Shown piece by piece: positions 44,539 to 54,406 of a DNA stretch of 64,000 bases. Source of the stretch: Leptonema sp964619535 (GTDB lineage Bacteria > Spirochaetota > Leptospiria > Leptospirales > Leptonemataceae). Numbering within the stretch: position 1 is the stretch's first letter; each line of letters begins with the position of its first letter. The notes beneath the pieces were generated by a model. It did not search any database and was not told the DNA's origin. It saw only the letters and a list, made by a program, of their open reading frames with translations. The position numbers and the translations under genes are program-made. The stretch lies in contig CAZUEX010000008.1 of NCBI GenBank assembly GCA_964619535.1, positions 62,001 to 126,000 on the forward strand, given 5' to 3'.

Positions 44539-47500
44539 TCAGTCTTTACGGATACGGGCCAGAAAGTCCTCTTTCAGCATATAGAGCAGCGGACATAAAA
44601 CCAGCGTGATCAAGGTAGCAAACATCAGGCCCCAGGCAAAGCTCAGGGACAGCGGCTGCACGAAATGGTCCACGGTGGGAATGCCGTAGGCACTGGGCAA
44701 AAGCCCGATCACCGTCGTCACCGTTGTCAACAATACCGGACGCAGTCGGATGGCACCGGCATTGATAATGGCCTCACGTAGCTCCTGCCCTTTCTTGCGC
44801 AGTTCTTCGGTAAACGTAACCAGCACGAGAGTATTGGCAACGATGGAACCGCTTAAGGCAACAATGGCAAGCATACTCATAAAGCTCAGAGGCTTTCCAT
44901 GAAGCATCAGACCCAGCAGAACGCCGGCAATACCAAACGGGATGGCTCCCATCACAACACCTGTGGTCGTTACCGAGTTAAAGTAAACGAGGAAGATGGC
45001 AAAGATTACCCCCATGGCGAACAGGAAAGAAACAACCAGATCGGCAAAGGACTCCTGAGCATCCTCCTGCTCACCGCCGAAGGTCACAGAATAGTCCGGA
45101 TAATCCTTTGATATATCGATCTTCTGCTGCAGCAGTCGGTTTACCTCAAGCGAGGTAACCTGATCTGTATCGACAGAGGCCTCTACGCGCACAACCCTCA
45201 TCATGTCCTGCCGGTTGATCATAGAGTAGCTGCGTTCTCTCGTATAATAGGCAACCTTTTCAAGAGGCACCAGATTGCCCTGATTGTTCTGCACCTTCAG
45301 GTCCTTCAGGCTGTCAAGACGATGGCGTGCCTGGTCGGGAAAGCGAACAACGATATTGATACGATCTTCGCCTTTACTGATCGACGAAGCCACCTCTCCG
45401 TTAAAGGCCGTCCGTATGGCCTGGGCCACATCGTTCACGCTCAGCCCGGCCCGGGCAGCTACGTCGTCCCGAACGTGAAAGCGAAATTCCTCTTTTCCTT
45501 CTTCAAGGTCAAGGTTGATGTCATACACCCCCGGAATAGACTGCAGCTCCTTAATATAGAGATCCGCAATCTCTTTCAGACGATCAAAGTCCGCCCCGCG
45601 AATCTGCAATGAAACGGGCTTGCCCACAGGCGGTCCGTGAACATCGGCCTCCACATCATAGCGAAACGTCTCTGGCAGCTGTCCGGCCTGCTGGGCCTGT
45701 TGCAGGGCGTCGCGAATCTTCTTCACGTACACGGCAGCCGTCCTGTCCTCGTCACGCTCGGCAACGGGTGTGAGTTTAACAATGACAGTCGACCGGTGGG
45801 TTTCTTCACCGGGCTTTGGATCATCGAAAGGCGGCTCATGGATTCCCACCCTGTCACGCAGAAAGACGAGATCCTCGCCCACGGCCTCGGCTATGATACC
45901 CTCGGTCTTCTCCATGACCTCGAGGTTCCGTTCAAGCGTTGTACCCTGAGGCATGTAGGTCTTGATTTCAATCGCATCCTCTCCACCTGCGGGGAAGAGG
46001 ACGAAAGGCAGGAAGCGCCCGGCAAGAACAAGAAGCCCAAAAAAGAAGACGGTAAAGCCACCGATTACGGCAAGCCGGTGCTCCAGCGCGATGTCCATCG
46101 TCTTTCGATAAGCCCGGATGATAATAGAGAAGAGCCCCATATTGTCTTCATCTGATGCATCATAACGGTTGATCCGCTCAGGCAGAACGGTGTTCAGCCA
46201 GGAAGGCAGAAAGGCCAGAGAAAAGACCAGGGATACAACCAGTACGATCAGGATGACGGCCGGAATACCGAAAATGAATTTACCGATAATGCCTCCCATA
46301 AAGAGAAGCGGCGTAAAGGCCGCGGAAATGGCAAGCATGGTCACCAGAAGAGGGGCAAAAACCTCGGACAGCGTGTTACGGATGGCATCGCGACGCGACT
46401 GACCTTCCTGCATCAGTCGATACGAGTTCTCCGCCACAACGATGGAGTTATCCACCATCATACCAAGCACCATCACCAGAGCGAAGATACTGATCGTATT
46501 GATCGTAATCCCTGCCGACTTGATAAATGTAAAGGCAATCAGAAAGATGGATGGGATGGCCACCGATATGACCATACTCAGACGAAAGCCCAGAATAAAA
46601 AAGAGCACGGCAACTACGAGAATGAGGCCGGTAATAAAGTTCAGGATAAGGTCATTCAACTGGCGAATCACGTCCTGACTCTGATCCAGGAAGGTCGCCA
46701 CCTCCACTTCGGGATAGCGCTCTTTCATCTTTTCGACGACTTCTCTGGCCGCTGTAGCTGCGTCGATAATGTCAGCGGATTCCGTCTTCCAGACGCGGAG
46801 TACGATTACATGCGAGCCATTATAACGCTCATAGATACGCGGATCCTCAAACGTATCAAAAACCCTGGCCACATCGGCAAGCACCGTCATAAAGCCCGTA
46901 GCATTACCAACGATTGGAACCGTCCGCATCTCCACGACTTCGGAGAACTGTCCTCTTGTACGCAGCAGATACTCGTAGCCGTTCAAGCGCATAACGCCAG
47001 AAGGCATATCGATGTTACGCATCCCCAGGACATGCAGTAGCTGGTTCAGTCCAATACGCCTTTCGCTTAATGCTGACGGATCCACTTCTACCAGGAACTG
47101 TCGATTCCTGTATCCAAAGCGCTCCACCTCGGCAACCTCGGGCACTTCATAGAGCTTATCCTCAAAGGCCTTGGCCGTATCGCGAAGCATCCGATACTCT
47201 TCGGTGGTCGGGATGTGCGCACCGTCCTTCTTCAGGGCAAAGGCAACATCGATGACCTGCTGCTTGTCTGTGGTAATCTCTTCCACGGTTGGTGTGGCTG
47301 TTCCCGGGGGCAGTTCTGTCCGCTCCACGGCATCCTGTATATCTTCAACAACGGGACGCGTATCGGGAAGCCCTTCTTCGAGGAAGACCATGATCACGCT
47401 GACGTTCTCCAGGTTATAACTGCGAACCTCGTCTATATGCGAAACCGATCGAAGCTGCTTTTCGATCGGAATCGACACCAGGCGCTCGATTTCCTCCGGT

Positions 47501-47667
47501 GTTCCCCCGGGATAGGGCGTTTCGATCACAACCTTATCGAGCGTCACCTTGGGAAAGGCTTCCCTGTTCATTGAAGTAAGAGAAACAAACCCCAGCGCAA
47601 GGAACATCACCAGAAAAACATTCGTTACCAGACGATGTTCCATAAAGTATGCAAGTACCTTCGTCAT
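44539..47667 (-). CDS. RND-family efflux transporter (AcrB/HAE1 type)
   Basis: 1042 residues, the expected length for a full RND pump. Twelve membrane helices in two sets, with the proton-relay region of TM4 reading LVMVLGMMVDNSIVVAEN (one Asp, VDN) where drug pumps have two. Periplasmic porter domains contain TPYPGGTPEEIERLVSIPIEKQL near the N-terminus. SSTTVTTVIGLLPSAYGI is replaced by LLTTVTTVIGLLPSAYGIPTVD. Substrate cannot be assigned; the operon lacks an adaptor gene. Starts 15 nt after the TetR stop. Confidence 0.9.
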   Translation of the reverse strand: MTKVLAYFMEHRLVTNVFLVMFLALGFVSLTSMNREAFPKVTLDKVVIETPYPGGTPEEIERLVSIPIEKQLRSVSHIDEVRSYNLENVSVIMVFLEEGLPDTRPVVEDIQDAVERTELPPGTATPTVEEITTDKQQVIDVAFALKKDGAHIPTTEEYRMLRDTAKAFEDKLYEVPEVAEVERFGYRNRQFLVEVDPSALSERRIGLNQLLHVLGMRNIDMPSGVMRLNGYEYLLRTRGQFSEVVEMRTVPIVGNATGFMTVLADVARVFDTFEDPRIYERYNGSHVIVLRVWKTESADIIDAATAAREVVEKMKERYPEVEVATFLDQSQDVIRQLNDLILNFITGLILVVAVLFFILGFRLSMVISVAIPSIFLIAFTFIKSAGITINTISIFALVMVLGMMVDNSIVVAENSYRLMQEGQSRRDAIRNTLSEVFAPLLVTMLAISAAFTPLLFMGGIIGKFIFGIPAVILIVLVVSLVFSLAFLPSWLNTVLPERINRYDASDEDNMGLFSIIIRAYRKTMDIALEHRLAVIGGFTVFFFGLLVLAGRFLPFVLFPAGGEDAIEIKTYMPQGTTLERNLEVMEKTEGIIAEAVGEDLVFLRDRVGIHEPPFDDPKPGEETHRSTVIVKLTPVAERDEDRTAAVYVKKIRDALQQAQQAGQLPETFRYDVEADVHGPPVGKPVSLQIRGADFDRLKEIADLYIKELQSIPGVYDINLDLEEGKEEFRFHVRDDVAARAGLSVNDVAQAIRTAFNGEVASSISKGEDRINIVVRFPDQARHRLDSLKDLKVQNNQGNLVPLEKVAYYTRERSYSMINRQDMMRVVRVEASVDTDQVTSLEVNRLLQQKIDISKDYPDYSVTFGGEQEDAQESFADLVVSFLFAMGVIFAIFLVYFNSVTTTGVVMGAIPFGIAGVLLGLMLHGKPLSFMSMLAIVALSGSIVANTLVLVTFTEELRKKGQELREAIINAGAIRLRPVLLTTVTTVIGLLPSAYGIPTVDHFVQPLSLSFAWGLMFATLITLVLCPLLYMLKEDFLARIRKD

Positions 47668-47682
47668 ATTACATCTTCCCGT

Positions 47683-48288
47683 TTATCGCAGTGTATCCAG
47701 AAGTTGCAACATGCGGCGAATGACCGCCTCACGCTGCTTTTCTTCTATCAGGCCAATGCCCATCAACTGGCCAAAATGCAGTCCGTCCACAGCCAGACGC
47801 AGAATATAGCCCAGCGCAAAGTCTTCAAGCTCATCGATCTTGCGGTTCATTTCAGAAATCATGTGTTCGGCTGGCTCAAGCAAGGCCGGATTCTCAAGCA
47901 ATGCCGGCAAAAGGGCAGCACCTGCCTCATCAGTATCGACACGGCTGTCGTCACAGCATTGCAGTTCTACCTCCAGCATGTAGCGCATCATATCAACGAC
48001 CGAAGGATCGCTGCCGAGCGACTCTGCCATGCGCTGCTCATGCTGTCGCACATGTTCCTCTACCATTCCCCTGATCAAATCCTCTTTTGAACGGAAGTGG
48101 TAGAGCAGGCCTCCTTTGCTGACACCAGCCTCCCAGGCAACGTTTTCAAGCGTCAGATGAGCCGCCCCCTGCTCCTGGACCACACGATAGGCTGCTTCCA
48201 GTATCTTATCCCGGGCCGTCTCGCCACCGGCAGGACGCCCCTTCTTTGATGTTCGTTTCGCCTGCCCTGTTTTCTTCTTTGCAGCCAT
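47683..48288 (-). CDS. TetR-family transcriptional repressor
   Basis: 201 residues. A Lys-rich N-terminus of 20 residues is followed by a TetR helix-turn-helix (RDKILEAAYRVVQEQGAAHLTLENVAWEAGVSKGGLLYHFRSKEDLI). The C-terminal ligand domain holds a CC pair in VELQCCDD. First gene of the TetR-RND-TolC operon; the perfect palindrome 16 nt upstream of its start is the obvious operator, giving autoregulation. Confidence 0.9.
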   Translation of the reverse strand: MAAKKKTGQAKRTSKKGRPAGGETARDKILEAAYRVVQEQGAAHLTLENVAWEAGVSKGGLLYHFRSKEDLIRGMVEEHVRQHEQRMAESLGSDPSVVDMMRYMLEVELQCCDDSRVDTDEAGAALLPALLENPALLEPAEHMISEMNRKIDELEDFALGYILRLAVDGLHFGQLMGIGLIEEKQREAVIRRMLQLLDTLR

Positions 48289-48303
48289 GCAAACTCTCTA
48301 TTA

Positions 48304-48317
48304 ACCGTCCGGACGGT
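48304..48317. promoter_or_regulatory. Palindromic TetR operator
   Basis: ACCGTCCGGACGGT is a perfect 14-bp palindrome 16 nt upstream of the TetR ATG. It matches the ACCGNCCGGNCGGT-type operators of several TetR repressors and likely overlaps the operon promoter. Confidence 0.75.
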
Positions 48318-48410
48318 ACACTAAAATAAAACAGGCATTCCGCTGCCAACATTTTTTTCAGTCAGATCAGAAAATGCCTGCAGGCACCAGGCCTGTGACA
48401 GAGCAGCTGA

Positions 48411-48455
48411 AACGAAAAGGTTCGCTCCGCAGACGACGGGAGCGAACCTTACAGA
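48411..48455 (-). terminator. Terminator downstream of rho
   Basis: A 12-bp stem, AAGGTTCGCTCC at 48417-48428 with GGAGCGAACCTT at 48439-48450, around a 10-nt loop; read on the minus strand it is followed by TTCGTTT. It lies 50 nt after the rho stop. A separate perfect palindrome TGCCTGCAGGCA lies at 48375-48386. Confidence 0.7.
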
Positions 48456-48500
48456 AGACCGCAAGCGGTCACTTCGACGACAAACCCCGCACGGCCATGC

Positions 48501-49961
48501 TTACATGGCCGGGGCGTTCATGCTGTTTAGAAAATCAGAGTTTGTTTTGGAGCCGCGAATCTTATCGAGCAGAAACTCCATGGCCTCTGTCGTTGACATA
48601 GGACTCAGGGCCTTGCGCAGGATAAACACACGCGTAAGCACATCCTGGGGAAGGAGAAGCTCTTCTTTTCGCGTACCGGACTTATTGAGGTCGATGGCCG
48701 GGAAGATCCGCTTGTCGGCAAGACGCCGATCGAGGTGAATCTCCATGTTACCGGTGCCTTTAAACTCTTCGAAGATGACCTCATCCATTTTCGAACCGGT
48801 ATCGATCAGGGCCGTTGCAATGATGGTCAGCGACCCGCCGTGCTCGATGTTCCGTGCTGCACCGAAGAAGCGCTTCGGCTTATGAAGGGCATTGGAATCC
48901 ACGCCACCCGACAGAATCTTACCCGACGTTGGAATCACCTGGTTATAGGCCCGGGCCAGACGTGTAATAGAATCAAGAAGGATCACCACGTTTCGTCCGT
49001 GTTCCACCTGACGTTTGGCCTTTTCGATCACCATCTCCGCTACCTGTACGTGACGCGTTGCCGGTTCGTCAAAGGTAGAGCTGACCACTTCTCCGCGCAC
49101 ATGTCGGGCCATGTCTGTTACTTCTTCAGGGCGTTCGTCAATCAGAAGCACAATCAGCACAACATCGGGATGGTTATGCGTAATGGCATTGGCAATATTC
49201 TGCATGAGAATCGTCTTACCCACACGAGGAGGTGCAACGATCAAACCACGCTGCCCCATGCCAATGGGAGTGAACATGTCAATGATACGCGTATCAAGCT
49301 GACCCGGATTCCATTCCATCACCAGACGCTGGTTCGGATAAATCGGAGTCAGGTTATCAAAAAGGATGCGCTTTAGCGACGATTCAGGTTTATCTTCGTT
49401 AACCGTATCGACACGCAGCATGGCGAAGAAACGTTCCCCTTCTTTCGGAGAGCGAATCTGCCCGGTGATGGTATCACCGGTGCGCAATTGCAGGTGTCGA
49501 ATCTGTGACGGACTTACATAGATATCATCAGGTCCGGCAAGATAGTTATAGTCTGGACTGCGCAGAAAGCCATAGCCTTCATTCATACGCTCCAGGGTAC
49601 CCGATGCATAAACCACACCGTTCTGTTCGGTCTGACGTTGTAGAATGGCAAAGATAACGTTCTGCCGTTTCATTCCAGAAACGCCTTCAATCTCCATGGC
49701 CTCTGCCTTCTGATAGATGTCTTCGATGGGCAGACGTTTGAGCTCTGTCAGGTCAATGGGGGGTGGAGTGGGTCCCTGATAACGCTGTTTTTTATTGTTC
49801 TGGTGACGACCGTTAGACTCTTCACCGGAAGTAGATTCTTCGCCGGATTGTTCTGACGACTCGTCCGCGAGCCGCTGTGCATACTCCTGCTCAACGTCAG
49901 GCATAGGAGCCTTTTTACGCATACTCTTTTTGCCGCGAGGGGCCTTTTTTGATACAGACAT
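48501..49961 (-). CDS. rho: Transcription termination factor Rho
   Basis: 486 residues from the ATG at 49961, with GGAG five bases upstream. An N-terminal tail of about 65 residues rich in Lys/Glu/Ser/Gln (a common insertion in Rho of many bacteria) precedes the RNA-binding domain (GVVYASGTLERMNEGYGFLRSPDYNYLAGPDDIYVSPSQIRHLQLRTGD). The motor has Walker A PPRVGKT, VIVLLIDERPEEVTDM, and the Q-loop and R-loop near GSLTIIATALIDTGSKMDEVI. It hexamerises on untranslated RNA and stops transcription. Confidence 0.97.
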   Translation of the reverse strand: MSVSKKAPRGKKSMRKKAPMPDVEQEYAQRLADESSEQSGEESTSGEESNGRHQNNKKQRYQGPTPPPIDLTELKRLPIEDIYQKAEAMEIEGVSGMKRQNVIFAILQRQTEQNGVVYASGTLERMNEGYGFLRSPDYNYLAGPDDIYVSPSQIRHLQLRTGDTITGQIRSPKEGERFFAMLRVDTVNEDKPESSLKRILFDNLTPIYPNQRLVMEWNPGQLDTRIIDMFTPIGMGQRGLIVAPPRVGKTILMQNIANAITHNHPDVVLIVLLIDERPEEVTDMARHVRGEVVSSTFDEPATRHVQVAEMVIEKAKRQVEHGRNVVILLDSITRLARAYNQVIPTSGKILSGGVDSNALHKPKRFFGAARNIEHGGSLTIIATALIDTGSKMDEVIFEEFKGTGNMEIHLDRRLADKRIFPAIDLNKSGTRKEELLLPQDVLTRVFILRKALSPMSTTEAMEFLLDKIRGSKTNSDFLNSMNAPAM

Positions 49962-50100
49962 AGAGTCTCCTGAATAGCTGGTATAAACGACTAATGTTAA
50001 GAAGGCGGGGATTAAAAATAATCTAACAGGAGGGGGTTCCTGCAGGGACCATGTGCAGTTCACAACACACCGTCCCTGCGTCAAGCAGAAGATCAGAATT
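49962..50100 (-). promoter_or_regulatory. rho leader with two hairpins
   Basis: On the minus strand a stem GCAGGGAC/GTCCCTGC (50042-50049 with 50072-50079) precedes a stem CAGGA/TCCTG (50027-50031 with 50038-50042) followed by TTAGATTATTTTT. The second has the look of an intrinsic terminator of the upstream M23 gene, while the first could be part of a rho attenuation leader. Rho autoregulation through its leader is known in other bacteria. Confidence 0.5.
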
Positions 50101-51186
50101 TCAACGGAATTTCACATACTTGAACGGTGGAACAGCCCTGCCCTTGTAGATGACCTCAAAATGAAGATGCGGACCTGTTGAGAATCCTGTATTGCCCGAT
50201 ATAGCAATGACCGAGCCACGCTTCACCTGCTGACCTGTTCTGACCTTTACACGACTCAGGTGAGCATAGAGCGTTTTAAACTTGCTGTCGTGCTTGATAA
50301 TGATGGCATTTCCATAAGAGCCCATCGGCCCTGCATAGATGACAACACCGTCACGGGCTGCCCGCACCGGACCATATCGAATAGCGATGTCGATGCCTCC
50401 ATGGAACTGACGCCTCTTCGTTATCGGATGCCTTCTGTATCCAAAGCCGGAGCTCAGACGGCCTCTTGCAGGCATAGACCAGAGCGGCGGAGGATCGGGT
50501 ATCTTTGCGTTGGGAAGAAAGACACTGGCCCCTACGGGCAGAAGGTCCAGGTTATGCAAAGATGGGTTATCCTTCACAATATCTTCGATCTTAACGCTGT
50601 AATAGCTGGCCACCTTTGCCAGGCGGTCCCCGGCCTTAATGCGATAGTAGATGCCCGGCCGGTTTGGAATCGTAAGCTTCTGACCGATGCGCAATGTAGA
50701 CGAAGTGCTGATACCGGAAGCCTTGCTGATAAGCCTGACCGGAACACGAAAACGGTTGGCAATCGTGCTCAACGTATCGCCTGGCTTGACGGTATAGGTG
50801 ATAAAATCCTTTCCGGACGAGGCCTGTTCGTCTTCGCTGAGAATCTTATTCTTAAAGGCCTCGGATTTCTGGTCCAGCTCCTCAGGGCTCATCCCCTCGC
50901 CATCCAGACCGACCACAAGCTCCTGCTCTTCGCCGGCCGTCGTGAAGGCACTGCCTGTATTGGACAGAACAGAGAAGCCAAGAAAGAAACCGGACGAAAG
51001 TACAACGGCCATCAGTCCCGTTTTACGGAACTGGGCCATCGAAAGATCCAGGCGACCGATATGTGGCCGCGTCTTACCGGGAAACGTGTATAGGAAGCTA
51101 CCGCGACCGAGGTGAACCAGGGACACTCGACCGCGGATCTGCAGCCGACGCGGTGCAGGATTATTCTGAAATCGCCTGTGATACAT
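50101..51186 (-). CDS. LysM-M23 peptidoglycan endopeptidase
   Basis: 361 residues. A basic N-terminus of about 57 residues leads to one membrane helix (MAVVLSSGFFLGFSVL). Two LysM domains follow (FITYTVKPGDTLSTIANRFRVPVRLISKAS..., then YYRIKAGDRLAKVASYYSV...) and then the M23 domain with HGGIDIA and GPHLHFEV, the intact zinc site. It cleaves peptide cross-bridges. It lies just downstream of a bactofilin, the usual partner in organisms where the bactofilin positions a M23 enzyme to shape the cell. The 115-nt gap to the bactofilin includes a possible promoter. Confidence 0.9.
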   Translation of the reverse strand: MYHRRFQNNPAPRRLQIRGRVSLVHLGRGSFLYTFPGKTRPHIGRLDLSMAQFRKTGLMAVVLSSGFFLGFSVLSNTGSAFTTAGEEQELVVGLDGEGMSPEELDQKSEAFKNKILSEDEQASSGKDFITYTVKPGDTLSTIANRFRVPVRLISKASGISTSSTLRIGQKLTIPNRPGIYYRIKAGDRLAKVASYYSVKIEDIVKDNPSLHNLDLLPVGASVFLPNAKIPDPPPLWSMPARGRLSSGFGYRRHPITKRRQFHGGIDIAIRYGPVRAARDGVVIYAGPMGSYGNAIIIKHDSKFKTLYAHLSRVKVRTGQQVKRGSVIAISGNTGFSTGPHLHFEVIYKGRAVPPFKYVKFR

Positions 51187-51306
51187 CTATGACCTGTTCT
51201 ATAGGGTTGCCGCTCTGTATTTCTTCATTCTTTTTTTTCTATTTGATGCCGGGGCTTACAAACTCCAGATAGCGGATACGCCTTATATCAAGTATCGGCC
51301 TCTTGC

Positions 51307-51741
51307 TTATCCTTTTGCCTGTTTTTTCTGACCGGTTTTACCGGCATCCTGCTGACGACTGCTTTCACCAAAGGATTCTTCAATCAGCTTCCTTACATCC
51401 TTTTTCTGGCCGCCTGTAATATTGATCTGTCCCTGGGCGATCACCCCTGGATTCAGATGCAATACCGGAGCATCGACGTCTCCAAGAAGCTTGCCACCAC
51501 GATCCAGACGTACCTCTTCGTCGGCAACGATATTACCGATCATGGTACCGGCAATGGCAACAGACCGTGCCTTAATATTGGTGCGAACCTTGCCGGTTTC
51601 TCCTACCACAAGCTCATCTTCCGTGCGAATCTCGCCTTCAAACTTGCCATCGATACGGAGAGAGCCTGAGATGTAGAATTTTCCCTCAAAAATCGAACCG
51701 GGACCTATTACGCTGTTCAAAGAATCGCTACGAGTAGCCAT
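51307..51741 (-). CDS. Bactofilin
   Basis: 144 residues. The bactofilin beta-helix signature is clear: a hydrophilic N-terminus (NSVIGPGSIFEGKFYISGSLRIDGKFEGEI) and repeats such as KARSVAIAGTMIGNIVADEEVRLDRGGKLLGDV, with short flexible tails. Bactofilins polymerise into membrane-associated filaments. With a M23 enzyme they set cell shape; in Leptospira biflexa a bactofilin affects body pitch. Ribosome-binding site GGAAG six bases upstream. Confidence 0.92.
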   Translation of the reverse strand: MATRSDSLNSVIGPGSIFEGKFYISGSLRIDGKFEGEIRTEDELVVGETGKVRTNIKARSVAIAGTMIGNIVADEEVRLDRGGKLLGDVDAPVLHLNPGVIAQGQINITGGQKKDVRKLIEESFGESSRQQDAGKTGQKKQAKG

Positions 51742-51934
51742 ACATCACTTCCCTGTACTCATCCTCACGGTAGAGTTCCACCAGAATCTCTGACAGATAT
51801 ATGAGGATCCTGAGCTTACGTTAAGCTCGAAACCCTCATAAAAAATCCGATAGGGCTGTCTATTCCATTTCAAAACAGGCCGGAAATTTCCCGTTGAAAC
51901 CTGCAGGTCTTCTTCCGGATGTTGGGTTATTAAA
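51742..51934. promoter_or_regulatory. Intergenic region upstream of bactofilin, with a 17-nt palindrome
   Basis: Contains GAGCTTACGTTAAGCTC at 51812-51828, an inverted repeat with 7-bp arms and a CGT centre, about 70 nt before the bactofilin start. It may be a regulator site or a hairpin. A 66-codon frame across 51745-51945 has poor protein character and is not called. Confidence 0.45.
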
Positions 51935-53930
51935 TCATCGTTCAAAATCAGGAGGCAATTTCAACCTTCGCAAGGCGGCCGGCCCCTCAGATAACAGCTC
52001 CAGATTCTGGCGTGCCCGCGTGGCCTGATCGCCCCTGCCCTTCTGAATGATCTCGAGGTAAAGCTGCCGCGCACCGTCCAGATTACGTTTTCGCGTGGCC
52101 AGATAAGCCTGTCTCTCCAGCAGTCGTGGAATCTCCAGCGCCCTGACCACACTGCGGTACGAGGCCTCTTTCTCGGCCGCTATGGGCCGCTGCACATAGC
52201 TCAGCCTGTACAGGCGCTGTGCAAGCTCGGGCTCCTCGGGACCGGGCTTGAGCTGTGCAGATATTTCGGCCCGTTCCCGGTCGATGGTCTGTAAGGCCAG
52301 GATGGCCGCTTCCATCTCCTGTTCGAGCTGCCGTCCCACCTGCAAGGCCTCTGCAAGCAGGGCTGTTTCTGCCTCTGTATGCCGGAATCGTCGTTCAATC
52401 GCGGCCAGACGAAGCAGCACCTCATACTGTTTCTTCAAAACGGCCTGACGCAACGGGTATCTGTCTTCTCCGGGCAGAGGAATACCCCGAAGCTCTGTCA
52501 GGGATTCCCGGTACAGCTCTTTGGCCCGCTCCAGTGGACCTGTCTTTTCAAACATCAGATCGGCCATATGCAGCCGGTAGATCGTCTGAATGGGCACAAG
52601 GTCTGCAAGTCCAGGCTTCGAGCGATCACCGACCCTGAGGCCATCCCACAGCTCGGGCTCGGCCTCCGAACGAGAGAACAGGCGTTCATAGGTCTGCACG
52701 GAGCGGATATAGTTCTGCCGGTCAGCGTATAATCCGGCCAGACGAATGTAGCTCAGGGCCAGGCCCCTCTTGCTTTCCTGGCCTTCATCGATCAGCTCAA
52801 GGGCCAGCTCATAATACATAATGGCCTTCGGAAGATCCCGCCCCGTCCGGTATTCCTCTGCAAGCAGCTGCACGTACTCAGCCTTTCGCGGATTCAAACG
52901 GTGGGCCAGCTCAAGAAGGGCCCTGTAGCCTACGAAGTCTCGAAGCGCTGTCCGTTCTTCGCCAAGTACATTGCCCGTTCCTCGATAAAAGGACGAGCGA
53001 TTCAGCACACGCTCCTGCAGTCGCAGAGATGTTTCAACCTCTTTCGAAAGAAGGGCCATACGATACAGCAAATCTCCACCTGCTGCCGCTTCACGCTCGT
53101 AGTAGGTCCTGTACACACCGAGGCGGATGTCTTCGAGGGACTGTTCCAGCTGCTGCAGTTCTCCCTGCATTTGTTCATAGGTAGCCCTGGCCGTTGCCAC
53201 ATCGGCCGGGCCGCGAAGCCGTTTGGCCTCTTCTACGTAGATCTGTTTACGGGCCTCTTCCACATCGATACGAAGCTGCCTGAACCTCCGCAACATTTCA
53301 GGGAAGGCCTCACCTGCCTGGCGGATCTCTGCATCGGGCTCCTGTTGCAGACGATTCGCATCGCCCATGCCGATGGCTATGGCCTGGTAAACCTCTTCGC
53401 GCAGACGGGGCCGATCCTCCTCGCGGGCCCTTTCTGGATCATCGTAAGGACGTTCAAAGGATCCGTAGCGAAGCGCCGTCATATAGGCGCTGAGGGCACG
53501 AACGGGTTCTTTCTTTGCTTCGTAGGCCCTGCCCAGAAGGACATACAGGCGTCTCATATAGGGGGATCGTTCGTAAAAGAAGCCTCCCCCTGTTTCCCTG
53601 CTTCGGACGATCTGCATCAGCCGCACAAGCTCGGCGTTTAGATCGGACAGGCGTTCCGGCAACGGCAAAGCCCTTCTGTCATTACGCCTTTTTTCCCGAA
53701 ACTGTGCAGTGTACTGTCCGATCAACCTCCCTGCCTCTGCAATGGCCTGATCGGCAGAAAGGCTGCCCTCTGCGAACTGCTGCTCGAGGCGTTCGATGTC
53801 CTGTGCATTGATGACCTCATAGACAGGACGGGCCAGAGGAAAATCCACGGGCGCTGCAAAGCCACTGTTACACAGCAGCACTGCCAGAAGCACGGAGAAG
53901 ATGGTCTTCCGGGTCATCCCTTCAAGCATC
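51935..53930 (-). CDS. Exported TPR-like protein
   Basis: 665 residues from the ATG at 53930, with a second candidate at 53918 (MTRKTIFSVLL), each preceding a clean signal peptide (FSVLLAVLLCNSGFAA). Helical repeats through the body, e.g. ALSAYMTALRYGSF, AIMYYELALELIDEGQESKRGLALSYIRLAGLYADRQNYIRSVQTYERLF and AKELYRESLTEL, have TPR spacing. A long frame continues upstream into rnpB but has no protein character. Probably a periplasmic scaffold; perhaps linked to the bactofilin/M23 unit 190 nt downstream. Confidence 0.78.
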
Positions 53931-54023
53931 GGCGGATTTCTCAAAGCGGTCAAGCCCTCTGCACGAGAAGGCACAGACATGAACTGCTTGCAGAGAGAGT
54001 CCTTTGAAAAAATGCTGCCGTAC

Positions 54024-54379
54024 CCGGAGCATCGAATCGTCGCGCGGCTCGTAAGAGAGTGAGGAAAGTCCGGACACCGCAGGACAGAAGACCGGGTAAT
54101 CCCCGGGGTGCCGTCTGTAATGGGCGGCGCACGGAAAGTGCCACAGAAAACATACCGCCTGCTTTCGGGCAGGTAAGGGTGAAAAGGCGGGGTAAGAGCC
54201 CACCGCTCCTTCAGTAATGAAGGAGGCATGGTAAACCCTCTTCGGTGCAATCCCACATAGGCAGCCGCTAAGGTCGGTCCGGCCGTGGCTGCGGGTAGGG
54301 AGCAAAGACCCGGCAGGGAACTGCACGGGCAAGATAAATGACGATTCTCGACAGAATCCGGCTTATAGATGCTCCGGGT
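54024..54379 (+). ncRNA. rnpB: RNase P RNA (bacterial type A-like)
   Basis: Conserved blocks are present in order: GAGGAAAGTCCGG (54061-54073, P4/CR-I), GGTAAACC near 54231 and GGGTAGGG near 54294 (the L15 tRNA-3' CCA-binding loop), and ACAGAATCCGGCTTA (about 54351). P1 is a perfect 11-bp stem, 54024-54034 with 54369-54379. A T-rich run (TTTTCCTTTT) follows. It is the catalytic subunit that trims tRNA 5' ends. It lies on the plus strand, convergent with asnB. Confidence 0.95.
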
Positions 54380-54406
54380 TTTCCTTTTGTTCGGCTTTCG
54401 CCGACG

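Noticed and set aside
51745..51945. 66-codon minus-strand ORF between the TPR-like gene and bactofilin
   Set aside because: Overlaps the preceding gene's end, poor composition, no ribosome-binding site; more likely leader sequence.
53931..54256. Upstream extension of the exported TPR-like gene
   Set aside because: It runs antisense through the RNase P RNA gene; a clean signal peptide starts at 53918/53930.
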